This document shows, piece after piece, positions 1 to 6,161 of a stretch of 6,825 bases of DNA. The DNA is from Desulfobacteraceae bacterium (GTDB taxonomy: Bacteria; Desulfobacterota; Desulfobacteria; Desulfobacterales; Desulfosarcinaceae). Every line of letters begins with the position of its first letter. Positions within the stretch are counted from its first letter, which is position 1. The notes under the pieces were generated by a model. The model did not search any database and was not told the DNA's origin. It saw only the letters and a list, made by a program, of their open reading frames with translations. The DNA is taken from the NCBI GenBank assembly GCA_027025615.1, contig JALVQM010000381.1, forward strand, positions 1 through 6,825, written 5' to 3'. A program made the position numbers and the translations under genes.

Positions 1-139
1 GTGTTATCGATACCGAGGAAGAATAAGGTTGGATAAGATAAAGTTTGATGCCTGTGTTGGGCTGTGCCCGCTGCATGCCAACAAAGCCTGTTTGCTTTAA
101 ATGGTGCTTAAAATCCAAGCCTGGAACCCTAAATCATTT

Positions 140-145
140 TATAAT
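140..145 (+). promoter_or_regulatory. Possible -10 promoter element upstream of the acyl-CoA dehydrogenase
   Basis: A perfect TATAAT hexamer sits in an AT-rich stretch 48 bases before the preferred ATG at 193. No recognisable -35 hexamer lies 16 to 18 bases upstream (the bases there are close to AAGCCT), and there is no TG extension. It could be the -10 box of a sigma-70-type promoter for the dehydrogenase-fabG-acpP-fabF unit, or a chance match in AT-rich DNA. Confidence 0.3.
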
Positions 146-192
146 TTGAGTTTCGTGAGCACGGCACTCGTATGAAAAAGGGGAACAACTGT

Positions 193-1818
193 ATGGAAAC
201 CAACACTGACAAGATCAGGGGGTTGGATGATGAATCCCGTCAAATGGTCATTGAAACCGTGCGTCAGTTGCGCGGCCGCTTGTTGACCAAGGAAAAGATT
301 CTGGAATTAGACAAAAAGGAAATTTTCCCGGAAGATATTATTCGTGAAATGCTTGGGCCTGAAATTGGCCTCCAGCTGCTTTTTATTCCAGAGGAATATG
401 GCGGAATGGGCGGTGGTGCAAGGGATTGCTGTGCGGTGACGCGTGAGATGGCCCGTATTTGTCTTGGAATCGGAACCGCTTTTTTTGCCATTCAGCTGGG
501 TGCCGACCCGATCCTGGTGGGAGCGACCGATGAACAGAAAGCCAGATGGCTGGGGGCTATTGCCGAAGGCGGAGCCCTTGTGGCTTACGCCGTTACCGAA
601 CCAGGAGCGGGTAGCAATCTTGCAGCCCTGAAAACCAAGGCCGATCCGGTTACCGACGAAAAAGGCGATGTTGTTGGCTACAAAATAAACGGCTCAAAAC
701 AGTTTATTTCCAACGGTGGTTACGCTGACATTATTACCGTACTGGCGAAAGCACCGGAGGGCCCTACATTTTTTGTTGTTGAAAAAGCTATGGAAGGCTT
801 GACCCAGCACAAGGGAGAGGAAAAGCACGGTATCCGGGCTTCCAATACTTCCCCCCTGACTTTTGATGATGTTTTCGTCCCCAGGGAAAATTTACTGGGT
901 GGTATTCCGGGAAAGGGGTTAAAGCAGGCCAACAAGGTGTTCGGGTACACCCGCCTGATGGTAGCTTCAATGGCTTTGGGCGCAGCAGAATCAGCTCTTG
1001 ATATAGTAATCAATTATGCCAAGGAACGCGTTCAGTTCGGCTCTACCTTGAGCGAAAAACAGGGCTATACCCACAAGTTGGTGGTACCCCATGCTGTGCG
1101 TCTTGCTGCAACAGCGGCTTATATCGAACAGGTGGCCCTCCAGCTTGACAGTTGTGATGAGGATTTGCAGGTGGAAGGTTCCATCGGTAAGCTTTTTGCC
1201 ACAGAAGCCGCCAACCGCTGTGCCGATGATGCCATGCAGGCCCTTGGCGGATACGGCTATATCACCGAGTTCGAGGTGGAAAAAATAAAGCGGGATATAA
1301 AGATTACCTGTATTTACGAAGGCACTAGTGAAATCCAGCAGAATATAATCAGCACTTTTCGCTGGAAAAAAACGCGCAAAACCAAGGGCCGTTTCTACCT
1401 GGACATGGCCGATGAAATGCAGGAACTTTCCAAGGTCGGTGGCCAGCCTCTGGCTGTTGCCGCCCGTTGTCTGAACACAACCATAAACATGGCTCACGAA
1501 AATCGCTGGACCCGCCAGCAAGCGGTGATGTTTGCCCTGGCGGACATGATGACCCATGTCGAAGTGGCTGCCAGCCTGGCCCGCAAAGCAGCGGCCGGGG
1601 CCGGTTCGAAAATGGAAGCCATGTCGCGTCTGTTTGCCGGTGAAGCGGCTTCGCTTGTTGCATCCAAAGGTTTGGACATTCTCCTCGGCATGGGAGTAGA
1701 TGACAAGCAGGTGGAAGACTGGAAGGCGGCGGTAAATTATAACGACCTTCTGGAAGGCCGCCGGAACTGGATTGCTGACATGGATTCAGTGGCTGATGAA
1801 TTGTTTGAGAGGTGCTAA
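193..1818 (+). CDS. FAD-dependent acyl-CoA dehydrogenase with C-terminal extension
   Basis: Probable cytoplasmic flavoenzyme that oxidises an acyl-CoA (possibly another acyl thioester) to the trans-2-enoyl form and passes electrons to electron-transfer flavoprotein. Numbered from ATG 193 (541 residues), it shows the family signatures in order: TEPGAGSN (135-142) and GSKQFISNG (167-175) in the FAD/substrate-binding middle domain, RVQFG (279-283), QALGGYGY (349-356) and IYEGTSEIQ (374-382), where Glu376 is the expected catalytic base. About 145 residues follow the last motif. Ordinary short- and medium-chain enzymes are near 380-400 residues, so this resembles the longer VLCAD/ACAD9-like architecture. 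An in-frame ATG at 172 would add seven residues but has a poor ribosome site; AAGGGGA at 178-184 fits ATG 193 with 9 bases of spacing. The stop abuts the fabG start. Substrate chain length cannot be read from the sequence. Confidence 0.93.
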   Translation: METNTDKIRGLDDESRQMVIETVRQLRGRLLTKEKILELDKKEIFPEDIIREMLGPEIGLQLLFIPEEYGGMGGGARDCCAVTREMARICLGIGTAFFAIQLGADPILVGATDEQKARWLGAIAEGGALVAYAVTEPGAGSNLAALKTKADPVTDEKGDVVGYKINGSKQFISNGGYADIITVLAKAPEGPTFFVVEKAMEGLTQHKGEEKHGIRASNTSPLTFDDVFVPRENLLGGIPGKGLKQANKVFGYTRLMVASMALGAAESALDIVINYAKERVQFGSTLSEKQGYTHKLVVPHAVRLAATAAYIEQVALQLDSCDEDLQVEGSIGKLFATEAANRCADDAMQALGGYGYITEFEVEKIKRDIKITCIYEGTSEIQQNIISTFRWKKTRKTKGRFYLDMADEMQELSKVGGQPLAVAARCLNTTINMAHENRWTRQQAVMFALADMMTHVEVAASLARKAAAGAGSKMEAMSRLFAGEAASLVASKGLDILLGMGVDDKQVEDWKAAVNYNDLLEGRRNWIADMDSVADELFERC

Positions 1819-2583
1819 ATGACTGATGAAGTTCAGAGAGCTATAGTTGTAACCGGGGGCTCGCGTGGAATCGGGCGGGCGATTTGCAAGGCATTGGCCC
1901 AACCGGGCTGTCACGTGTTTTTCAATTATTTTACCCCCGGTGACCGCAAGGAAGAGGAAGCCGAAGCGGCTGAAACCGAAAGGCTGATAACTGAAGCCGG
2001 GGCCCGGGCTACAGGGATATGGGCCAATATTGCCGACAAAGACCAGGTGTCTGCATTTTTCGATCAGGTTTTGGAAGCCTGCGGCCGTATCGATGTCCTG
2101 GTCAACAATGCCGGAATAACCCGTGACAACCTGCTGGTGCGGATGAAGGAAGACGAATGGGATGACGTTTTGAATGTCAACCTGAAAGGGCCTTTTCACT
2201 GTATCCAGAAAGTTGCCCGGGTTATGATGAAACAACGATATGGAAGAATTATCAATATCGCTTCCATTGTCGGGGTAACGGGTAATCCGGGACAAGCTAA
2301 TTATGTTGCTTCCAAGGCGGGTGTCATCGGTTTAACGAAAACCGCCGCCAAGGAGTACGCTTCGCGGGGAGTGACTGTAAATGCCGTGGCTCCCGGTTTC
2401 ATAGAAACCGATATGACCGCAAAGCTGCCTGAAAAGGTAAAAACAGGTATGCTGGCCCTGATTCCCCTGGGCCGTGCCGGCAAACCCGAAGACGTGGCAG
2501 CGGCGGTAAAATTTCTGGCCTCGGATGATGCCGCCTACTTAACAGGACAGGTTATTCACGTCAGTGGCGGAATGTATATGTAA
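1819..2583 (+). CDS. fabG: 3-oxoacyl-ACP reductase (FabG)
   Basis: NADPH-dependent short-chain dehydrogenase/reductase that reduces 3-oxoacyl-ACP to (R)-3-hydroxyacyl-ACP in type II fatty acid synthesis, in the cytoplasm. The 254-residue protein has the Rossmann glycine motif TGGSRGIG (12-19), NNAG (96-99) and the complete catalytic tetrad Asn121, Ser149, Tyr162 and Lys166, with the same internal spacing as E. coli FabG. The C-terminal VIHVSGGMYM is typical. It is slightly longer than common FabG (about 245) because of a charged, Glu/Ala-rich insertion around residues 38-54, after the second beta strand, near where the cofactor phosphate is normally recognised. The ATG directly follows the dehydrogenase TAA, and AGAGG at 1808-1812 lies inside the upstream gene, which implies translational coupling. 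It could also act on acyl-CoA substrates, but acpP and fabF next door favour the ACP pathway. Confidence 0.93.
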   Translation: MTDEVQRAIVVTGGSRGIGRAICKALAQPGCHVFFNYFTPGDRKEEEAEAAETERLITEAGARATGIWANIADKDQVSAFFDQVLEACGRIDVLVNNAGITRDNLLVRMKEDEWDDVLNVNLKGPFHCIQKVARVMMKQRYGRIINIASIVGVTGNPGQANYVASKAGVIGLTKTAAKEYASRGVTVNAVAPGFIETDMTAKLPEKVKTGMLALIPLGRAGKPEDVAAAVKFLASDDAAYLTGQVIHVSGGMYM

Positions 2584-2619
2584 TCTCGCTTATCATGTTC
2601 AATTGGAAAGGAGAAGAGA

Positions 2620-2847
2620 ATGTCAGTAGAAGATAAAGTAAAAAAGATTATTGCGGAAAAACTGGGGAAAGATCTTGAAGAAGTAGTTCCCGAAGCATCT
2701 TTTGTTGATGATTTGGGAGCCGACTCCCTGGATTTGGTTGAGCTGATCATGTCAATGGAAGAAGAGTTCGATATCGACATTTCTGATGAAGATGCCGAGA
2801 AATTGGTTACCGTTCAGGATGCCATCGATTACATCAATTCAAATTAG
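2620..2847 (+). CDS. acpP: Acyl carrier protein
   Basis: Small acidic carrier that holds growing acyl chains on a 4'-phosphopantetheine arm. At 75 residues it has the usual AcpP length. The modification site is Ser36 in the GADSLDLVEL motif (33-42), followed by the acidic recognition helix (MSMEEEFDIDIS, 44-55) that FAS II enzymes dock onto. A holo-ACP synthase must add the prosthetic group; none is in the window. The strong ribosome site AAGGAG at 2608-2613, 6 bases before the ATG, is better than those of the neighbouring fab genes, in keeping with the high ACP level cells need. It lies 36 bases after fabG and 128 bases before fabF. Confidence 0.97.
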   Translation: MSVEDKVKKIIAEKLGKDLEEVVPEASFVDDLGADSLDLVELIMSMEEEFDIDISDEDAEKLVTVQDAIDYINSN

Positions 2848-2975
2848 CGCCTGCTGAAGGGACCCTGCCTGGTGGTTCCAGGTTTGTCACTGAGATAGGT
2901 CAGGCAGTTGGTGCCGTGGATGGTTTTAACCCTGCATTGCGGTAGCAGGATGGCACTATGGTAAGGGAGGACGGA
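2848..2975 (+). other. Intergenic spacer between acpP and fabF, rich in inverted repeats
   Basis: This 128-base stretch is much longer than the other gaps within the fab unit. It contains perfect inverted repeats CTGCCTG (2865-2871) / CAGGCAG (2901-2907), CCTGG (2868-2872) / CCAGG (2878-2882), GTGCC (2911-2915) / GGCAC (2952-2956) and CCTGC (2931-2935) / GCAGG (2945-2949). The first two pairs share bases and so compete. The third encloses the fourth and ends just before the fabF ribosome site. There is no T-tract, so it is not a classical terminator. It may fold as RNA to stabilise acpP mRNA or tune fabF translation, but no known riboswitch class is recognised. Confidence 0.4.
2963..2970 (+). 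promoter_or_regulatory. Ribosome binding site deciding the fabF start
   Basis: AAGGGAGG is a near-ideal Shine-Dalgarno sequence 5 bases upstream of the TTG at 2976. It lies downstream of the in-frame ATG at 2958, so it cannot serve that ATG. It therefore supports TTG as the fabF initiation codon. Confidence 0.8.
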
Positions 2976-4217
2976 TTGAAAAATAGGGTCGTCATTACAG
3001 GCTTGGGGTTGGTAACCCCTTTAGGGGTGGGGACAGAAGAAAGCTGGAGCGCTCTTTGTGCTGGCAAATCAGGGGTGGGAGAGATAACCCGTTTCGACGC
3101 ATCTCCTTTTCCAACCAGGATTGCAGCAGAAGTCAAGGGCTTCAACAAAGAAGAGTACATGCCCAAAAAAGACGCCAAGCGTACTGAAAATTTCATCGCT
3201 TATTCCATTGCCGCCACCCGAATGGCCCTGGAAGACGCCGGTTTAAAGATTACACCCCGGAATTGTGACCGCATAGGGGTCTTGACAGGTTGCGGCCTGG
3301 GCGGACTGGCCAGTCTGGAGTTGACCGCCCGTATTGTGGAGACCAAGGGACCCCGGCGGGTTAGTCCTTTTTTTATTCCCATGTTGATAGGGAACATGGC
3401 GCCGGGAATGATTTCGATCTATTTTGGTGCCAAAGGCCCTAACCTGTCGGTGGCCACAGCCTGTGCTGCCGGTGCCCACGCTGTCGGAAACGCTTTCCAG
3501 ATTATTCAGAGCGGCCATGCCGATGCCATGATTGCCGGCGGCGTTGAGTCTGTTGTTACCCCTACCTGTATTGCCGGTTTTGGGGCCATGAAGGCTCTTT
3601 CGACCCGTAATGACGAACCTGAAAAAGCATCCCGTCCTTTCGACCGGGATCGGGATGGCTTCGTGGTAGGTGAAGGCAGCGGGATCCTGATTATGGAATC
3701 CCTGGAACACGCCCTGGAGCGGGGTGCCCGGATTTATGCTGAAATGGCCGGTTTCGGCATGAGTGGCGACGGATACCACATGACCTCCCCTTCCCCTGAT
3801 GGTGATGGGGCGGCCCGTTGCATGCAGGCTGCCCTGCGGGATGCCGGAATAGAACCGCACCAGATTGGCTATATCAATGCCCATGGAACATCAACGCCCT
3901 TGAACGACCTTTACGAGACCAGGGCTATTAAAACAGTTTTTGGTGACAAGGCCATACAAGTGCCGGTCAGTTCAACCAAATCCATGACCGGTCACCTGCT
4001 GGGCGGCGCAGGAGGAATAGAAACCGTTTTTCTGGCTTTGGTGGTTGAGCGCGGGATAATGCCGCCTACCATAAATTTGGATAATCCCGATGAAGAGTGT
4101 GACCTGGATTACATTCCACACGTCGCCCGCAAAGTCCAGGTGGAATACGCCATGAGCAACTCTTTCGGTTTTGGCGGCACCAATGCTTCACTGATCATCA
4201 AACGCTACCATCCCTGA
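2976..4217 (+). CDS. fabF: 3-oxoacyl-ACP synthase II (FabF, KAS II)
   Basis: Condensing enzyme that extends acyl-ACP by two carbons using malonyl-ACP, with release of CO2, in the cytoplasmic FAS II cycle. Read from TTG 2976 it has 413 residues, the same length as E. coli FabF, and begins MKNRVVITGLGLVTPLG, the classical N-terminus. The active-site residues then fall at Cys163 (TACAAGAH), His303 (NAHGTSTPLND), Lys335 and His340 (STKSMTGH), the same numbers as in E. coli. The GFGGTN glycine loop near the C-terminus is intact. The upstream ATG at 2958 would add six residues and has only a weak ribosome site. The Cys-His-His triad marks the elongating KAS I/II class rather than FabH (Cys-His-Asn). 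It follows acpP after a structured 128-base spacer and ends the fab unit, 100 bases before a terminator. Confidence 0.95.
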   Translation: MKNRVVITGLGLVTPLGVGTEESWSALCAGKSGVGEITRFDASPFPTRIAAEVKGFNKEEYMPKKDAKRTENFIAYSIAATRMALEDAGLKITPRNCDRIGVLTGCGLGGLASLELTARIVETKGPRRVSPFFIPMLIGNMAPGMISIYFGAKGPNLSVATACAAGAHAVGNAFQIIQSGHADAMIAGGVESVVTPTCIAGFGAMKALSTRNDEPEKASRPFDRDRDGFVVGEGSGILIMESLEHALERGARIYAEMAGFGMSGDGYHMTSPSPDGDGAARCMQAALRDAGIEPHQIGYINAHGTSTPLNDLYETRAIKTVFGDKAIQVPVSSTKSMTGHLLGGAGGIETVFLALVVERGIMPPTINLDNPDEECDLDYIPHVARKVQVEYAMSNSFGFGGTNASLIIKRYHP

Positions 4218-4230
4218 AACCAAGGGGTGT

Positions 4231-4257
4231 GGTATACCGGCCCAGGCTGCCTGCCGG
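4231..4257 (+). repeat. Palindrome and small hairpin downstream of fabF
   Basis: The perfect 8-base palindrome GGTATACC (4231-4238) is followed by a potential hairpin, with CCGGC (4237-4241) pairing to GCCGG (4253-4257) or, alternatively, CAGG (4243-4246) to CCTG (4250-4253). No T-run follows, so it is not an intrinsic terminator by itself. It might be a 3'-end mRNA stabilising stem. Short GC-rich pairings like these can also occur by chance. Confidence 0.25.
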
Positions 4258-4317
4258 GGAGATAAAACAACCGTCTTTTAATTTGTAACAATGAGGGAAG
4301 TGCTTTTATATGTATGG

Positions 4318-4341
4318 AAGCCGGCTTTGGCCGGCTTTTTT
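4318..4341 (+). terminator. Rho-independent terminator after fabF
   Basis: A perfect 8-bp stem, AAGCCGGC (4318-4325) with GCCGGCTT (4330-4337), closes a four-base TTTG loop and runs into a T-tract ending at 4341. On the opposite strand no T-run follows the stem, so it works in the + direction only. It separates the fatty acid genes from rpiB onward, which implies a separate promoter for rpiB or partial read-through. Confidence 0.88.
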
Positions 4342-4343
4342 GC

Positions 4344-4372
4344 TTGCGGATAGCCGCTGTTGAATATATGAG
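4344..4372 (+). promoter_or_regulatory. Weak candidate promoter for rpiB-glyA-comEB-nrdR
   Basis: TTGCGG (4344-4349) and TATGAG (4367-4372) are 17 bases apart, the ideal spacing, directly after the terminator. Each matches the sigma-70 consensus only partly (3/6 and 4/6). A promoter is expected somewhere between 4342 and 4442 because of the terminator before it, and this is the best candidate I can see. Confidence 0.25.
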
Positions 4373-4442
4373 GTAAGATTACGCTGACCCAAACACCTTT
4401 TCCTGTGGCCCTTACCGGGGCCGGATAGATGCGAGGATTGCC

Positions 4443-4886
4443 ATGAGCCAACCAGGACAGATAGTAATCGGATGTGATCACGCCGCTTATCGGCTGAAGG
4501 AAATTATAAAAGGCTACTTGCTGGAAAATGGCTGGCAAGTGGAGGATGTGGGCCCTTTTGACGAAACTTCGGTCGATTATCCTGATTTTGGGATGAAAGT
4601 TGCCGGACTGGTTTCAAAAGGCGTATTTCAGAAGGCAATTCTGCTGTGCGGTACCGGTCTGGGAATGTCAATGGTTGCCAATCGTTTTCCCCATGTCAGG
4701 GCCGCCCTGTGCCATGATCTTTTTGCCGCCATTATGAGTCGACGGCATAACGATGCCAATATCCTGGTTCTGGGAGGAAGAGTAGTGGGAGATGTCCTGG
4801 CCCTGGAGATAGTGCGTACATGGCTGGAGACAGAGTTCGAAGGTGGCCGGCACCAGCGCCGCCTTGATAAATTTGACACCCTATAA
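4443..4886 (+). CDS. rpiB: Ribose-5-phosphate isomerase B
   Basis: Interconverts ribose 5-phosphate and ribulose 5-phosphate in the non-oxidative pentose phosphate pathway, supplying ribose for nucleotides. The 147-residue protein is of usual RpiB size and belongs to the RpiB/LacA/LacB family. Visible motifs are GCDHAA (10-15, Asp12 and His13 at the phosphosugar site), CGTGLGMSM (69-77) with the catalytic Cys69 and anion-hole Thr71, RHNDAN (101-106) with the ring-opening His102, and the C-terminal phosphate-binding GGRHQRR (134-140). The Cys and CGTG loop favour a true ribose isomerase over LacA/LacB galactose-6-phosphate isomerase subunits. The start at ATG 4443 has GAGG at 4433-4436. It is the first gene after the terminator, and its stop lies 9 bases before glyA. 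Confidence 0.94.
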   Translation: MSQPGQIVIGCDHAAYRLKEIIKGYLLENGWQVEDVGPFDETSVDYPDFGMKVAGLVSKGVFQKAILLCGTGLGMSMVANRFPHVRAALCHDLFAAIMSRRHNDANILVLGGRVVGDVLALEIVRTWLETEFEGGRHQRRLDKFDTL

Positions 4887-4895
4887 GAGGAGAAA

Positions 4896-6140
4896 ATGGC
4901 AAGTTTAGAACCGTTGAGTAAGGTAGATCCTGAGATTGCCCGGGTAATTGAAGCTGAAAGACTTCGCCAGAACATGCACCTGGAAATGATTGCCTCTGAA
5001 AATATCGCCAGCCGGGCAGTAATGGAAGTCCAGGGCAGTGTGCTCACCAACAAGTATGCCGAGGGCTACCCCGACAACCGTTATTATGGAGGATGTCAAC
5101 ACGTTGACGAGGCCGAGAAGCTGGCCATTGAAAGGGCCAGGGCCCTGTTTGCGGCGGAATATGTCAATGTCCAGCCCCATTCAGGATCCCAGGCCAATAT
5201 GGCTGCCTATTTTGCCCTTCTGAAGCCCGGTGACACTGTTCTGGCCATGGATTTATGTCAAGGCGGACACTTGACCCACGGTGCACGGATAAGTTTTTCA
5301 GGCCAGTTATACAATTTTGTGCATTACGGTGTAAGGCGCGACAGCGGCATACTGGATTACGATCAGGTGGAACAATTGGCCCGCAGTCATCGGCCGAAAC
5401 TGATCGTGGCAGGCGCCAGCGCCTATCCGCGGACAATAGATTTCAAAGCTTTCGGCGATATCGCCAAGGCTGTCGGCGCATTTTTAATGGTCGACATGGC
5501 ACACATTGCCGGGCTTGTAGCCGTGGGTATCCATCCTTCTCCGTTGCCGGTGGCCGATGTTGTAACTTCAACTACCCATAAAACTCTGCGAGGACCCAGG
5601 GGCGGACTTTTGATGGCCAAAAAGGAGTTTGCCGCCAGGATGGGCAGCCTGGTTTTCCCCGGAATTCAGGGCGGTCCGTTGATGCACGTCGTGGCGGCCA
5701 AGGCTGTGGCTTTCAGGGAAGCTGCAACACCGGCTTTTGAAAAGTACCAGCACCAGCTGGTTGCCAATGCCGGGGCCCTGGCTGAGACCCTTTTGCAGGA
5801 AGGTTTTTCACTGGTGGCTGGAGGTACCGATAATCACATGATTTTGATGGATTTATCAAAAACAGGAATTACCGGAAAACAGGCTGAAGAAGCCCTGGGA
5901 AAAGCGGCGATTGCCGTCAACAAGAATGCTATTCCCTACGACCAGCGGGGACCAGCGGTGACGAGTGGTATCCGGTTGGGGACACCGTTTTTGACTTCCC
6001 GCGGGATGGGGACTGAGCAAATGCGCCGGATAGGGACCATGATATCCCGCGTCCTGCGCCGGCCGGACGATGAAACGGTAATCTCCAAAGTGCGTGATCA
6101 GGTGCGGCAGATGTGCAAACAGTTCCCACTCTATTGCTGA
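4896..6140 (+). CDS. glyA: Serine hydroxymethyltransferase
   Basis: PLP enzyme, normally a cytoplasmic dimer, that converts serine plus tetrahydrofolate to glycine plus 5,10-methylene-THF, the main source of one-carbon units for thymidylate, purines and methionine. The 414-residue protein is close to the 417 of E. coli GlyA. Key residues are in place: the PLP Schiff-base Lys229 in STTHKTLRGPRGG, Asp200 and His203 in VDMAHIAG (199-206), the EGYPDNRYYGG substrate/folate segment (56-66), PHSGSQAN (94-101) and the GGHLTHG loop (123-129). The C-terminal domain with SGIRLGTP is complete. The ribosome site AGAGGAG overlaps the rpiB stop region, so the two genes are co-transcribed. The next gene is a dCMP deaminase, which makes the other precursor for thymidylate synthase. 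Confidence 0.97.
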   Translation: MASLEPLSKVDPEIARVIEAERLRQNMHLEMIASENIASRAVMEVQGSVLTNKYAEGYPDNRYYGGCQHVDEAEKLAIERARALFAAEYVNVQPHSGSQANMAAYFALLKPGDTVLAMDLCQGGHLTHGARISFSGQLYNFVHYGVRRDSGILDYDQVEQLARSHRPKLIVAGASAYPRTIDFKAFGDIAKAVGAFLMVDMAHIAGLVAVGIHPSPLPVADVVTSTTHKTLRGPRGGLLMAKKEFAARMGSLVFPGIQGGPLMHVVAAKAVAFREAATPAFEKYQHQLVANAGALAETLLQEGFSLVAGGTDNHMILMDLSKTGITGKQAEEALGKAAIAVNKNAIPYDQRGPAVTSGIRLGTPFLTSRGMGTEQMRRIGTMISRVLRRPDDETVISKVRDQVRQMCKQFPLYC

Positions 6141-6161
6141 GTGCAGTGAAAAGGAGAGCAA

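Noticed and set aside
100..192. Search for a FapR- or FabT-type fatty acid operator before the dehydrogenase
   Set aside because: The AT-rich stretch around 131-153 is only loosely symmetrical and does not match either operator consensus as I know them.
991..1557. Long antisense open frame (188 codons) inside the acyl-CoA dehydrogenase gene
   Set aside because: It lies wholly opposite a gene with clear family motifs, and its translation shows no recognisable domain; it is a codon-composition shadow.
1786..2295. Antisense open frame of 169 codons across the dehydrogenase-fabG junction
   Set aside because: It overlaps two strongly supported genes and shows no motif.
3243..3884. Antisense open frame of 213 codons opposite fabF
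   Set aside because: It mirrors the well-supported fabF reading frame, with a low-complexity translation and no family motif.
4283..4312. Promoter-like TTGTAA and TATATG pair upstream of the terminator
   Set aside because: The spacing is 18 and the -10 match is weak, and any transcript would run straight into the terminator at 4318-4341.
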